A stretch of 64,000 bases of DNA. It comes from an uncultured bacterium. Its GTDB lineage: Bacteria; Vulcanimicrobiota; Xenobia; Xenobiales; Xenobiaceae. The stretch spans positions 1-64,000 of the forward strand of contig CAKUBG010000008.1 in assembly GCA_934636825.1 (NCBI GenBank). Reading direction: 5' to 3'. Position 1 is the first letter of the stretch. Each line of letters opens with the position of its first letter. Below the pieces are notes generated by a model. That model was not told the DNA's origin. It saw only the letters and a program-made list of their open reading frames with translations, and did not search any database. This document shows, piece by piece, positions 16,549-23,868 of the stretch. The position numbers were made by a program, and so were the translations under genes.

Positions 16549-16977
16549 TTAGCCAGCGACAATGGTCATTTGATCGTAGTGAAGGCGACTGGTAGAGAAA
16601 TTGAGCGTGGGTGGTTCCGGATCTTGAGAACGCAACATGAGAACCGAGCCTTTGGCCAGACTATCTACAACTTGGGTAATACACGCAGCTAAATGGTTAG
16701 AAATGATAATCGCTTTAGTAAAACCGTAACCTTCGGTAAGGTCAACTTTTAGATCTTTAAGCTGCTCTAAAGTGGCGATTGTTATGTCGGAACGGGATTT
16801 GGCTGCTTTTTGACGTCTAGATGCTTTGTTGTCAACATAAACTATAACGCCCTCATTGATATGCTGGGCGGCCAAATGGCAAAAGTCGGGCCCTTCATCA
16901 GTATCGGCTACAATAAGAAGCGTATCGTGTGGAGTGCAATTTAATTTATACCAAGTTTCCTTTATATTCTGTTGCAT
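16549..16977 (-). CDS. orphan Rossmann-domain protein resembling the cofactor domain of MDR dehydrogenases
   Basis: 142 residues of unknown function. Read against the dehydrogenase at 15303-16349, its course matches the nucleotide-binding half of the medium-chain family. HDTLLIVAD aligns with the first strand. GVIVYVDNKASRRQKAAKS aligns with the second strand and the following basic turn. The terminal LHYDQMTIVAG resembles the family's LHxKELTIxGS segment, and the protein stops there. The glycine-rich GxGxxG loop is replaced by DTDEGP, so cofactor binding is doubtful, and there is no catalytic domain. It is last in the minus-strand run from 18315. It could be a degenerate remnant or a repurposed regulatory domain. 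Confidence 0.6.
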   Translation of the reverse strand: MQQNIKETWYKLNCTPHDTLLIVADTDEGPDFCHLAAQHINEGVIVYVDNKASRRQKAAKSRSDITIATLEQLKDLKVDLTEGYGFTKAIIISNHLAACITQVVDSLAKGSVLMLRSQDPEPPTLNFSTSRLHYDQMTIVAG

Positions 16978-17022
16978 ATAAACTAAAAATATTCCTTAAC
17001 TCGATTCGTTCAGAACCTACTT

Positions 17023-17271
17023 TTATTGGGCGAAGCAATAATATGTTATTAAACAATACAAATCGACGATAAGACAAAACGCCCAGCAAAAATAGCCTAA
17101 AAATGAGAAAAAACGTGGAATCAATTGTAAAAAACATAACCAAGAGCCATCTACATTGGAGTAGGGATCGTTCTTATAAAAATGCCAACTTGCTGTAACA
17201 TAGCGATTTAGGAGGCGGCTTAGCATGACAAGTAAGGCACCAGCAATTCCAAAAAGCAGATTGAAAACCAT
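17023..17271 (-). CDS. small putative membrane protein (unknown)
   Basis: 82 residues, very hydrophobic, with probable helices at about 3-20, 45-60 and 62-80 and a polar middle (HFYKNDPYSNVDGS). I do not recognise a family. The ATG lies 6 bases after the 206-residue gene and the stop 45 bases before the next, consistent with an operon member. No clear ribosome site is seen, so coupling to the upstream gene is likely. An overlapping alternative frame (16946-17143) is less convincing. Confidence 0.55.
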   Translation of the reverse strand: MVFNLLFGIAGALLVMLSRLLNRYVTASWHFYKNDPYSNVDGSWLCFLQLIPRFFSFLGYFCWAFCLIVDLYCLITYYCFAQ

Positions 17272-17277
17272 AACCGC

Positions 17278-17898
17278 TTACCAAGGAAAGTCCATAAGAA
17301 CTTGGTTCCTCTTAGCCGCTTCCCAAACTCTACCTACGTAAACTTCAAATTGCTCAATAAAACCGGCCAAAGCTCTGGCTTTTTCGTTTGATTCGAAGCC
17401 TGTCAATTGTATTGTGAGCAACATAGCCGGAGCCAACCAATTATCTAAACCACTTTTTCTGCTTTCAGTTAAAACTTTTACGGCCCAATCCACTTCCCTT
17501 AAGGATGTATAGTCATAAGTGCTCAAACACATAACTGTGGAAAATTGTTTGGCAAAATCGGTCGATTGAGTCTCTTTGGCGCATTTTTTATAAATATAGG
17601 CAAAGGCAAAAATGGTGAGGGCTTTTCCTACTCTTTCTGGCTCAAAGGGACAAGAAAAACCTGCTCTCAGACAGCGTTGGTTTATTGTCTCATTGGTACG
17701 TGGGGAATAAACTAAACTGCGTATCAGGGACGATACGATCGGTATAGCATGTAAATAATCTCGGATATTTACAGTTAAACCTGATTCGAACTGAGTCAGA
17801 ATATAGCTTGTCTCCGGTAAATGGATCAAACGATCTTCTATTTGCAGGCGAGCCCGCTCCAAATCAGCTAAGTAAGCTTTAACAGCAAGTGAGTCCAC
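17278..17898 (-). CDS. hypothetical helical protein
   Basis: 206 residues, mainly alpha-helical, with no signal peptide or clear membrane segment. No family is recognised. The start is GTG (17896-17898), preceded by GAGGAA about ten bases upstream. It is second in a minus-strand run: PRC-barrel protein, this protein, a small membrane protein, and the orphan Rossmann protein. Gaps are only 18, 6 and 45 bases. Confidence 0.75.
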   Translation of the reverse strand: MDSLAVKAYLADLERARLQIEDRLIHLPETSYILTQFESGLTVNIRDYLHAIPIVSSLIRSLVYSPRTNETINQRCLRAGFSCPFEPERVGKALTIFAFAYIYKKCAKETQSTDFAKQFSTVMCLSTYDYTSLREVDWAVKVLTESRKSGLDNWLAPAMLLTIQLTGFESNEKARALAGFIEQFEVYVGRVWEAAKRNQVLMDFPW

Positions 17899-17916
17899 AG
17901 TAGGTAGCTTCCTCGG

Positions 17917-18315
17917 TTACATTACGTTTCTGCCTTGAGGGCGAGGCTGGTAGCGCGGGCGGCGATCCCCTCGATCCTGGCGGCGGGGAGCTCTTGTTTT
18001 GTTTAAAGCGCGATGATCACGAGTGACCGGGGGATGAATAGAAAACCACTGAGCTTCCACAAAAGGCTGTAAATCGAAAAATTCTTCATTGCTGATGTTG
18101 AGATGGATAGAATTGTTACTTACTGATTCGACGGCATCTATATTTACCAAAAGGCCTCCCTCAACTCCGTCGACGCGATCTACCAAAAGTTGAGAAATTT
18201 GATAGGGCGGAGTAGGAATAGACATGGCAAAGCGGAGAGTCCCAATTTTTTCGTTGCTTTTGCTATATACAGCAGAGCCCATTTGTAAATCTTGGGCATT
18301 CAATTCTAAAGACAT
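17917..18315 (-). CDS. PRC-barrel-like protein with Arg-rich tail
   Basis: 132 residues. Residues about 8-85 (MGSAVYSKSNEKIGTLRF, then LLVNIDAVESV) match the PRC-barrel pattern, a small beta-barrel used as an adaptor in RimM and photosynthetic proteins. The last 35 residues are Arg/Pro/Gln-rich (RRQDRGDRRPRYQPRPQGR) and probably disordered, possibly RNA-binding. ATG start with a weak GGGAA site. It heads the minus-strand run to 16549. Confidence 0.7.
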   Translation of the reverse strand: MSLELNAQDLQMGSAVYSKSNEKIGTLRFAMSIPTPPYQISQLLVDRVDGVEGGLLVNIDAVESVSNNSIHLNISNEEFFDLQPFVEAQWFSIHPPVTRDHRALNKTRAPRRQDRGDRRPRYQPRPQGRNVM

Positions 18316-18647
18316 AATAAAAATATTCCCTTCATAGCTATTTACACAAAAATCCAGATTTATCTATGTGCTGATAAAGGCAGCCCCCTTATTGAAGGCT
18401 TTTTTTCTTGTGTGGCTTGCGGCTCGTATCGGTGTAAAAATGCGTCGGACCTTCGGATAGGCCCTCCCCATTCTACACTACACAAGGAAGGCCTTTTGAT
18501 GAGCAAGTCGAAGATACCTGGAGCTGTTCGGTTCTTTATTGTTTCCTCCCTGCTGAATTGAGTTTGAAGGAAATACTAAATTTTCCGAGGCGATAAGATT
18601 CGCTTTTGAAGTATTTGTTGGATGATGTCGTCATTTTTTTTGTGTCG
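18316..18647. other. non-coding region upstream of the pilT pair (5' part)
   Basis: No plausible reading frame is seen. It contains a hairpin with arms AGGCCCTCC and GGAAGGCCT around 18460-18496 followed by TTTTG. A weak terminator-like element, AGCC...GGCT plus seven T, lies around 18380-18409. With the next two entries this makes a 557-base non-coding block between divergent genes. Confidence 0.5.
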
Positions 18648-18719
18648 ACTTGCCTAGGCTTATGTAAGATAAGCCAGTGCTTCACACGCGAAGATATGAG
18701 CCAGGGACTCTAGGCAAGT
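18648..18719 (+). ncRNA. candidate structured RNA (three-way junction) upstream of the pilT pair
   Basis: A perfect 10-bp outer stem (18648-18657 with 18710-18719, ACTTGCCTAG/CTAGGCAAGT) encloses two hairpins. The first is a perfect 6-bp stem, GCTTAT/ATAAGC (18658-18663 with 18669-18674). The second is CTTC/GAAG (18680-18683 with 18690-18693). The second arm leads into TATGAGCCAGGGA before the outer stem closes. This is the shape of a riboswitch aptamer or small RNA. It does not contain the conserved words of c-di-GMP-I, SAM, TPP or purine riboswitches. Strand is assumed from the downstream genes. Confidence 0.5.
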
Positions 18720-18764
18720 TCCTTGGAAAATGGCAATATACATAGCTGCCTTGTTTCCTAAAAA

Positions 18765-18793
18765 TCTCCGGCCTTTAGGCGTCGGAGAATGTC
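18765..18793 (+). promoter_or_regulatory. hairpin in pilT leader
   Basis: TCTCCGGCC and GGC-GT-CGGAGA form a 9-bp stem with a TTTA loop and a two-base bulge. It lies about 80 bases before the first pilT start, downstream of the three-way junction, and could be its expression platform. No T-run follows. Confidence 0.45.
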
Positions 18794-18872
18794 AAAGTTT
18801 TATTGCGCGTCTGTTTTAGCTTTTGGGGGTGTCCTGAGCTAATTTTAGGCGCTTTTAGTTTGGAGGATTCAG

Positions 18873-19955
18873 TTGGGGATAAACATTGATGGAATGCTGC
18901 TGGAGCTGCTTACCAAGAATGGCTCCGACTTGTTTATTACTTCTGGTCATGCTCCCACCTTGCGAGTAAATGGTTTGCTTCAGCCGCTCGATATGCCGGA
19001 AAGCACCCCTCAAGAGGTTGAAAATATTGTTCGCCGTTTCGTTAGTGAGGCTGACTTTGAGCGTTTAGAAGAAGAACAGGACATTGACTACGCCTATGAG
19101 GCTCGTCTGCCAGGTTTCGGTGTGCGCCGTTTCCGTGGTTGCGCTTTTTACCAGCGCTACGGTTTGAGTATTGTATTACGTACTATTCCCGTACAAATTC
19201 CTACGCCCAATGAGCTTTTGCTTCCCAAAGAAGTTATGAAGCTTATTGATTTTCATCAAGGCTTAGTTTTGGTGACAGGCCCTACAGGCTCGGGTAAAAC
19301 TACCACTTTGGCTTCTTTGGTAAACCATATCAATAATACACGTCCCTTGCACGTAATTACCATTGAAGACCCTATCGAATTTGTTTACCCTGTCAATAAG
19401 TGCATGGTTATTCAGCGTCAAGTTGGTACGCACGTAGAATCTTTCAGCTCCGCCCTTCGCTCGGCTTTGCGTGAAGACCCCGACGTAATCTTGGTCGGTG
19501 AGTTACGCGACTTGGATACTATTCAATTGGCTATTACTGCAGCTGAAACTGGTCACTTGGTTTTGGGCACTTTGCACACTTTATCTGCTGCTCAGACCAT
19601 CAACCGTGCGGTTAACGTTTTCCCGCCTTCACGTCAGTCTCAAGTTCGAGTCATGTTAGCTGAATCGTTGCGTGGTGTACTTTCCCAGCAGCTTATTCCC
19701 CGTATTGACGGCAACAGCCGTGTGGTGGCTACCGAGCTGATGATTTGCAACAGCGCCATCAGTACCCTTATTCGCGAAGCCAAACTCCATCAGGTCAACT
19801 CAGCTATTCAAACAGGAGCCAAACAAGGCATGCGCTTGATGGACAACTCTCTCTTGGAGTTGGTGGAGAGCCACCAGATAGATCCTCACGAAGCCTTGGA
19901 TCGTGCTATTGACAAAAATACTTTTGTAAATGCGATAAGGAGCTACTTAGAATAA
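18873..19955 (+). CDS. pilT: PilT-like type IV pilus retraction ATPase (first, divergent copy)
   Basis: A 360-residue cytoplasmic hexameric ATPase of the PilT/GspE family, which powers pilus disassembly at the inner membrane. Walker A GPTGSGKT lies at 136-143. The Asp-box-like TIEDPIEF and Walker B DVILVGELRD follow, and the C-terminal LIREAKLHQVNSAIQTG motif is conserved. The His-box region reads TLHTLSAAQTINRAVNVFP, whereas typical PilT has TLHTNSAAKTIDRIID, so this copy is divergent. TTG start with GGAGG eight bases upstream. One base separates it from the second copy. Confidence 0.9.
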   Translation: MGINIDGMLLELLTKNGSDLFITSGHAPTLRVNGLLQPLDMPESTPQEVENIVRRFVSEADFERLEEEQDIDYAYEARLPGFGVRRFRGCAFYQRYGLSIVLRTIPVQIPTPNELLLPKEVMKLIDFHQGLVLVTGPTGSGKTTTLASLVNHINNTRPLHVITIEDPIEFVYPVNKCMVIQRQVGTHVESFSSALRSALREDPDVILVGELRDLDTIQLAITAAETGHLVLGTLHTLSAAQTINRAVNVFPPSRQSQVRVMLAESLRGVLSQQLIPRIDGNSRVVATELMICNSAISTLIREAKLHQVNSAIQTGAKQGMRLMDNSLLELVESHQIDPHEALDRAIDKNTFVNAIRSYLE

Positions 19956-19956
19956 G

Positions 19957-21072
19957 ATGAGTGCCAGCCCAATTCTTGAAAGTTACTTGCAAGTCGTACT
20001 CGACTACGGTGGCTCCGACCTTCACCTCGAAGCCGGCGCTCCGCCTGCGGTGCGTATCAATGGTGATATAAAATTTTTGGAAGAACCTCCTTTGGAAAGT
20101 ACGCAAACTGAAGATATTCTTCTGCCCATTTTGTCAGAGCGTCTTTCCCAAGAATTTCTCGATACCGGTAGTGTAGACTTCTCTTACGAAGTGGAAGGTA
20201 TGGCTCGATTCCGCGTCAACTTCTTGTTGCAAAGCCGCGGTATGGGTGGAGTTTTTCGTATTATTCCCAATCGTATTCCCACCTTTGACGACTTAAACTT
20301 GCCTCCCATTGTCAATAATATCGCTCGTTTCGATAAAGGTTTGGTAGTAGTAACCGGCCCTACTGGTTCCGGAAAATCAACTACTTTGGCAGCTATAGTC
20401 AATCACATCAACCGCACCAGACGTAAGCATATTATTACTATTGAAGACCCTATCGAATTTGTACACAAGTCCGATAAGTCCATGATTCAACAGCGCGAAA
20501 TTGGTACCCATGCTCGAAGCTTCAACCAAGCTTTGCGCGCTTCTTTGCGTGAATCTCCAGATATTATTCTTTTGGGTGAGATGCGCGACTTGGAAACTAT
20601 TTCTGAAGCTATCCGAGCTGCTGAAACTGGACACTTGGTATTCGGTACTTTGCACACCAACTCTGCTGCCCGCACAGTGGACCGTATTATTGACGTATTC
20701 CCTGCTGAAGAGCAAGAACAAATCCGCCAAATGCTTTCCCAGTCTCTCAAAGCTGTAATTGCCCAGCAATTGTTGCGCACTCGAGATCGCAAAGGACGTG
20801 TGGCTGTACAAGAAGTTATGTTAGTTAACTTCGGTATTGCCGGTCTGATCCGTGAAGCTAAATCGGCCATGATTCCTTCCTTCATCCATATGGGAGCTGA
20901 AGAAGGTATGCAATCTATGGATACTCACTTGATTGAGCTTTGCAAGAGTGGTTGGATCGATACTAAGACAGCTTTTGATCATTGCATTGACCGCGGCGTA
21001 TTGACCCGTGCCGGTTTGGTAGATCCTGAAGAGGACGCTGCCGCTTCTACTTTATCAGAAGAAGAAGTTTAG
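19957..21072 (+). CDS. pilT: PilT-like type IV pilus retraction ATPase (second, canonical copy)
   Basis: 371 residues. Walker A is at 134-141 (GPTGSGKS), Walker B is DIILLGEMRD, and the canonical TLHTNSAARTVDRIIDVFP is present. The C-terminal LIREAKSAMIPSFI segment partly deviates from the AIRNLIREGKTHQ consensus that the first copy keeps better. The tail ends in an acidic EEDAAASTLSEEEV. Its ribosome site (AAGGAGC) lies inside the end of the first gene. Paired retraction ATPases (PilT/PilU type) often form heteromers or adjust force. No pilB, pilC or pilin genes are in the window. Confidence 0.9.
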   Translation: MSASPILESYLQVVLDYGGSDLHLEAGAPPAVRINGDIKFLEEPPLESTQTEDILLPILSERLSQEFLDTGSVDFSYEVEGMARFRVNFLLQSRGMGGVFRIIPNRIPTFDDLNLPPIVNNIARFDKGLVVVTGPTGSGKSTTLAAIVNHINRTRRKHIITIEDPIEFVHKSDKSMIQQREIGTHARSFNQALRASLRESPDIILLGEMRDLETISEAIRAAETGHLVFGTLHTNSAARTVDRIIDVFPAEEQEQIRQMLSQSLKAVIAQQLLRTRDRKGRVAVQEVMLVNFGIAGLIREAKSAMIPSFIHMGAEEGMQSMDTHLIELCKSGWIDTKTAFDHCIDRGVLTRAGLVDPEEDAAASTLSEEEV

Positions 21073-21106
21073 CTGCGCCGCTTGGTCAATTTGTAAAAAA
21101 GTAGAG

Positions 21107-21145
21107 GAGCTTTGGCCTAGAAATTTTTTAGGCCGGAGCTCTTTT
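21107..21145 (+). terminator. terminator of pilT operon
   Basis: A 13-bp stem (21107-21119 with 21129-21141, two G-U pairs) is followed by TTTT, 35 bases after the second pilT. Confidence 0.85.
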
Positions 21146-21170
21146 GACTTTATGTATAAAAAATATGCGC

Positions 21171-21207
21171 AAAAAAAACGTCGACTTCTGAACCGAGAAG
21201 CGACGTT
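21171..21207 (-). terminator. terminator of the nucleoside kinase gene
   Basis: On the minus strand AACGTCG-CTTCT pairs with AGAAG-(T)-CGACGTT, with a single bulge, and is followed by a run of T (the A-run at 21171-21178). It faces the pilT terminator between convergent genes. Confidence 0.8.
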
Positions 21208-21234
21208 ATTTTTGTGAAGTTCAAATTCAGGCGA

Positions 21235-22902
21235 CTAATAAGCGAAATTCGAACCGCCGATAAATTCGCGCAACAGCGAATTTGAAGGAATATCGTCTGG
21301 GAAAATAGGTACGAACAAATCTAAGAAACGCAAGAGCGGTTGGGCTCTGACTCTGGCTGGAGAATTGCGAGGCACTTCCAATAAGTAACGCCACGCAAAA
21401 GTTTTCAAGATAGCTGTCTCATACACTAAGGCGGAGTTGAACATAACGTCGCAATTCTCTTGGAAGGGGAAGATATTGCGCTGCTCGCCTCGACGCACAC
21501 TGGGCCAACGATCTATGGTGTCGGCAGCGGATGTACCTCTATAACGACGATCACGCACAATACGGCGCAACAAACGTGCGTCAGAAGTTGGAATACGCGT
21601 ATGTTCATCTATAATCAACTGAGTTAAAGCGCTGACAAAAATGCGGAAGCGGGCGCTGGTAGGTACTGCATCGGCAATGGCTGGGTTAAGTCCGTGGATA
21701 CCTTCGATGAGCAATATTTGGTTATCACTTAATTGCAAAGGAATCGATTTACTGGCTGGAGCCCTCTTTCCAGCTTCAAAGTCGTAGCGTGGAGCCATAA
21801 CTTTACCGCCATCGGCCAAAGTTTGTAAATGTTCAGTCAATAAAGGAATATCCAAGCATTCCAGAGCTTCATAATCTATATTGCCATGCTCGTCTATGGG
21901 ACGATCTTCAATATTGCGATAGTAATCATCTAAGCTGATCGTAACCGGATCAAGGCCGGCTACTCTGAGCTGTACAGAAAGACGTTTAAGGAAAGTTGTT
22001 TTGCCTGAAGATGAAGGGCCGGCTATGCAAATAAGGCGCAGTTTATCCTTGCGCTCAGCAATTTGGTCGGCAATTTGGATGATCTTCTTCTCGTGTAAGC
22101 CCTCTTGAATGCGAATAATGTCGTTAATGCGACCATTTAAAATAGCCTCATTGAGATCGCCTACTGTGGCTACGCCGATCATTTTATTCCAATTACGATT
22201 CTCTCTATAAGCAGAGAATAAGCGCATATTGGAATTGGGCACTGGTGGAGTAGCTTGTTTGCTGTTAAATTGAAGGAAGATACCTTTTTCATACGCTAAA
22301 ATACGAATGCCCTTACAGTATCCGGTAGAAGGAGCGATCGGTCCGTATTGAATGACGTGAAAATGGTTTAAGCTGGCTATAGGCACTTGAGAGTAGGGCC
22401 AAGTCTCCAAAAGACGAATCATAGAGCCGCTGCGATCATTGAGAAGGACGCAAGCCGTTTCTACATTGTGAATTTTGGTAGTGAATTTCAAGTCGGAAAT
22501 AATGGCTTCGCCAACAGCTTTATCAATTTCTTCGGCCAATTTAGCAAAATCTATATCTTCCGAAGTGCCCTCTTCGGTGCCTACTAATTCATAGTAGCAA
22601 CCTTGGTTAAAAGCTTGACCTACTTGAAAACGGTAATTTTTAAAGTGAACGGCTAAAATATAATCTAATAAGAGAGAACAAGTGCGATTGAAGATCTGGC
22701 GGCCTTCTCTGCTGTTGCGGAAGACAGGATAAAGATTGACGGGTACGCTTAGCGGAGTATTGAGTCCGACTACATCATTGCTGATTAGACCGCCGATAAT
22801 GTCAGGATTTTTGTCGGCATGCAGAGCCTCGCCCACAGTTGTCTTGGGGACGATGCTCATTACTTCATTGTTGACGATAATGTTTATGTACTCTTCAGTC
22901 AT
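21235..22902 (-). CDS. nucleoside (uridine-type) kinase with TGS-like N-terminal region
   Basis: 555 residues from the ATG at 22902, preferred because AAGGG lies nine bases upstream; an in-frame extension to 22944 lacks a site. The N-terminus (EYINIIVNNEVMSI...TVGEAL) resembles a TGS/ubiquitin-like domain. Residues about 50-220 resemble the threonyl-tRNA-synthetase second additional domain, with NHFHVIQYGPI as a possible motif. The C-terminal half is a phosphoribulokinase/uridine-kinase fold with Walker A GPSSSGKTTF and the SLDDYYRN segment. Such fused proteins phosphorylate nucleosides in salvage. It sits alone between terminators. Confidence 0.8.
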   Translation of the reverse strand: MTEEYINIIVNNEVMSIVPKTTVGEALHADKNPDIIGGLISNDVVGLNTPLSVPVNLYPVFRNSREGRQIFNRTCSLLLDYILAVHFKNYRFQVGQAFNQGCYYELVGTEEGTSEDIDFAKLAEEIDKAVGEAIISDLKFTTKIHNVETACVLLNDRSGSMIRLLETWPYSQVPIASLNHFHVIQYGPIAPSTGYCKGIRILAYEKGIFLQFNSKQATPPVPNSNMRLFSAYRENRNWNKMIGVATVGDLNEAILNGRINDIIRIQEGLHEKKIIQIADQIAERKDKLRLICIAGPSSSGKTTFLKRLSVQLRVAGLDPVTISLDDYYRNIEDRPIDEHGNIDYEALECLDIPLLTEHLQTLADGGKVMAPRYDFEAGKRAPASKSIPLQLSDNQILLIEGIHGLNPAIADAVPTSARFRIFVSALTQLIIDEHTRIPTSDARLLRRIVRDRRYRGTSAADTIDRWPSVRRGEQRNIFPFQENCDVMFNSALVYETAILKTFAWRYLLEVPRNSPARVRAQPLLRFLDLFVPIFPDDIPSNSLLREFIGGSNFAY

Positions 22903-23082
22903 TAAAATACCCTTGCAAAAAAAGTTCTTCCTTAAAACCAGCAAAGCTCACTTAAAAAGCCCTGCTTGTATAACTTCGACGTGAAGAGCAAAAAACCGTT
23001 TTTGTGATTAAATGTTTTGCTAATTTAGGCAGACTAGTCGCAGTATATAAATATCGCAAGTAAATACTCTATGCCGGATCGC

Positions 23083-23120
23083 AAAAAAAAACTGCCGCCC
23101 GCCTCTCAAGCGAGCGACAG
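23083..23120 (-). terminator. terminator of hsp20
   Basis: On the minus strand a GC-rich stem (CTGTCGCTCGC with GCGGGCGGCAG, two wobble pairs) is followed by TTTTTTTT. Confidence 0.8.
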
Positions 23121-23143
23121 CTCTAGCCTATAAGATCAGAATG

Positions 23144-23575
23144 CTATTCAATGGCGATAGCGTTACTGGAGGAAAGCTTCTTTACATCTTTCTTGGGGAT
23201 AAGCACAGTAAGAACACCGTAATCATACTTAGCTCTTACATCTTCGGGCTTTACATCTCCGACGTAGAAGCTACGAGAGCACGCACCAGCGTAGCGCTCT
23301 TGACGCAAAACGCGTCCCTTCTTATCTTCCTCGTCCTTGTCAAGACCTTTAGACGCACTGACGGTCAAATAACCATCCTTAACGCTCAAGCTAATCTCGT
23401 CTTTCTTAAAGCCGGGCAGCTCGATAGCAAATTCGTAGGCCTTGGCATCATCAGTCTCATGAATATCGGTCTTCATGAGGTTTCTCGCATGCTTACCAAA
23501 CAACGGACTGCGATTTTCGAAGAGAGAACCGAATAAATCATCAAACATATTCTCACCATAAATACTAGGTACCAT
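23144..23575 (-). CDS. small heat shock protein (Hsp20/alpha-crystallin)
   Basis: A 143-residue cytoplasmic holdase chaperone. Residues about 35-135 are an alpha-crystallin domain: IELPGFKKDEISLSV, DGYLTVSAS, SFYVGDVKPEDVRAKYDYGVLTVLIPK (the GVL triplet is the family mark). The N-terminal arm is short and Phe-rich (MFDDLFGSLF). GGAGG lies seven bases before the ATG. The 290-base upstream region contains no CIRCE element that I can see, so the heat-shock control mode is unclear. Confidence 0.95.
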   Translation of the reverse strand: MVPSIYGENMFDDLFGSLFENRSPLFGKHARNLMKTDIHETDDAKAYEFAIELPGFKKDEISLSVKDGYLTVSASKGLDKDEEDKKGRVLRQERYAGACSRSFYVGDVKPEDVRAKYDYGVLTVLIPKKDVKKLSSSNAIAIE

Positions 23576-23781
23576 AATAGCGCCTCCAAATATACAACCT
23601 GCTCAGCCTCCGCATATACGCAACTGACACCACTTGCACCGAAGTCCCAACCCCCAAACTCCTATGCTAAGTGCACGAAGACCGAACGCACATGCAAGAT
23701 TCAATGCTCCAGGAGGTGGGAAACAAACCTCAAATCTTTGCTCCTACCTTCCCTTCACGGTCATAGTTTCGCTTATTTTGC

Positions 23782-23810
23782 TTGATAAGACAACGAGCAA
23801 TCGGTACAAT
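23782..23810 (+). promoter_or_regulatory. promoter of the CdaR/PucR-type regulator
   Basis: TTGATA (23782-23787) and TACAAT (23805-23810) are spaced by exactly 17 bases. Predicted transcription start is near 23817, 52 bases before the ATG. Confidence 0.65.
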
Positions 23811-23823
23811 AAAAATGTAACTA

Positions 23824-23842
23824 TTTGTGCTTTAAGCACAAA
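23824..23842 (+). promoter_or_regulatory. 19-base palindromic operator candidate
   Basis: TTTGTGCTTTAAGCACAAA is a perfect 9+1+9 inverted repeat. It lies about 7-25 bases downstream of the predicted transcription start and 26 bases before the regulator gene. The position suits autorepression by blocking RNA polymerase. Confidence 0.6.
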
Positions 23843-23868
23843 GTAAAGTTAAGTAAAAAAACAAAACG

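Noticed and set aside
16946..17143. 65-codon hydrophobic frame overlapping the 82-residue gene
   Set aside because: It overlaps both neighbours of the run; the 82-residue frame fits the operon spacing better.
18316..18872. c-di-GMP-I, SAM, TPP or signal-recognition RNA in the pilT leader
   Set aside because: The conserved sequence words of these families are not present; only a generic structured RNA can be supported.
23576..23781. RNA thermometer (ROSE-like) or CIRCE element upstream of hsp20
   Set aside because: CCTCC words that could pair with the ribosome site lie over 100 bases away and no CIRCE repeat is present; the evidence is too weak.
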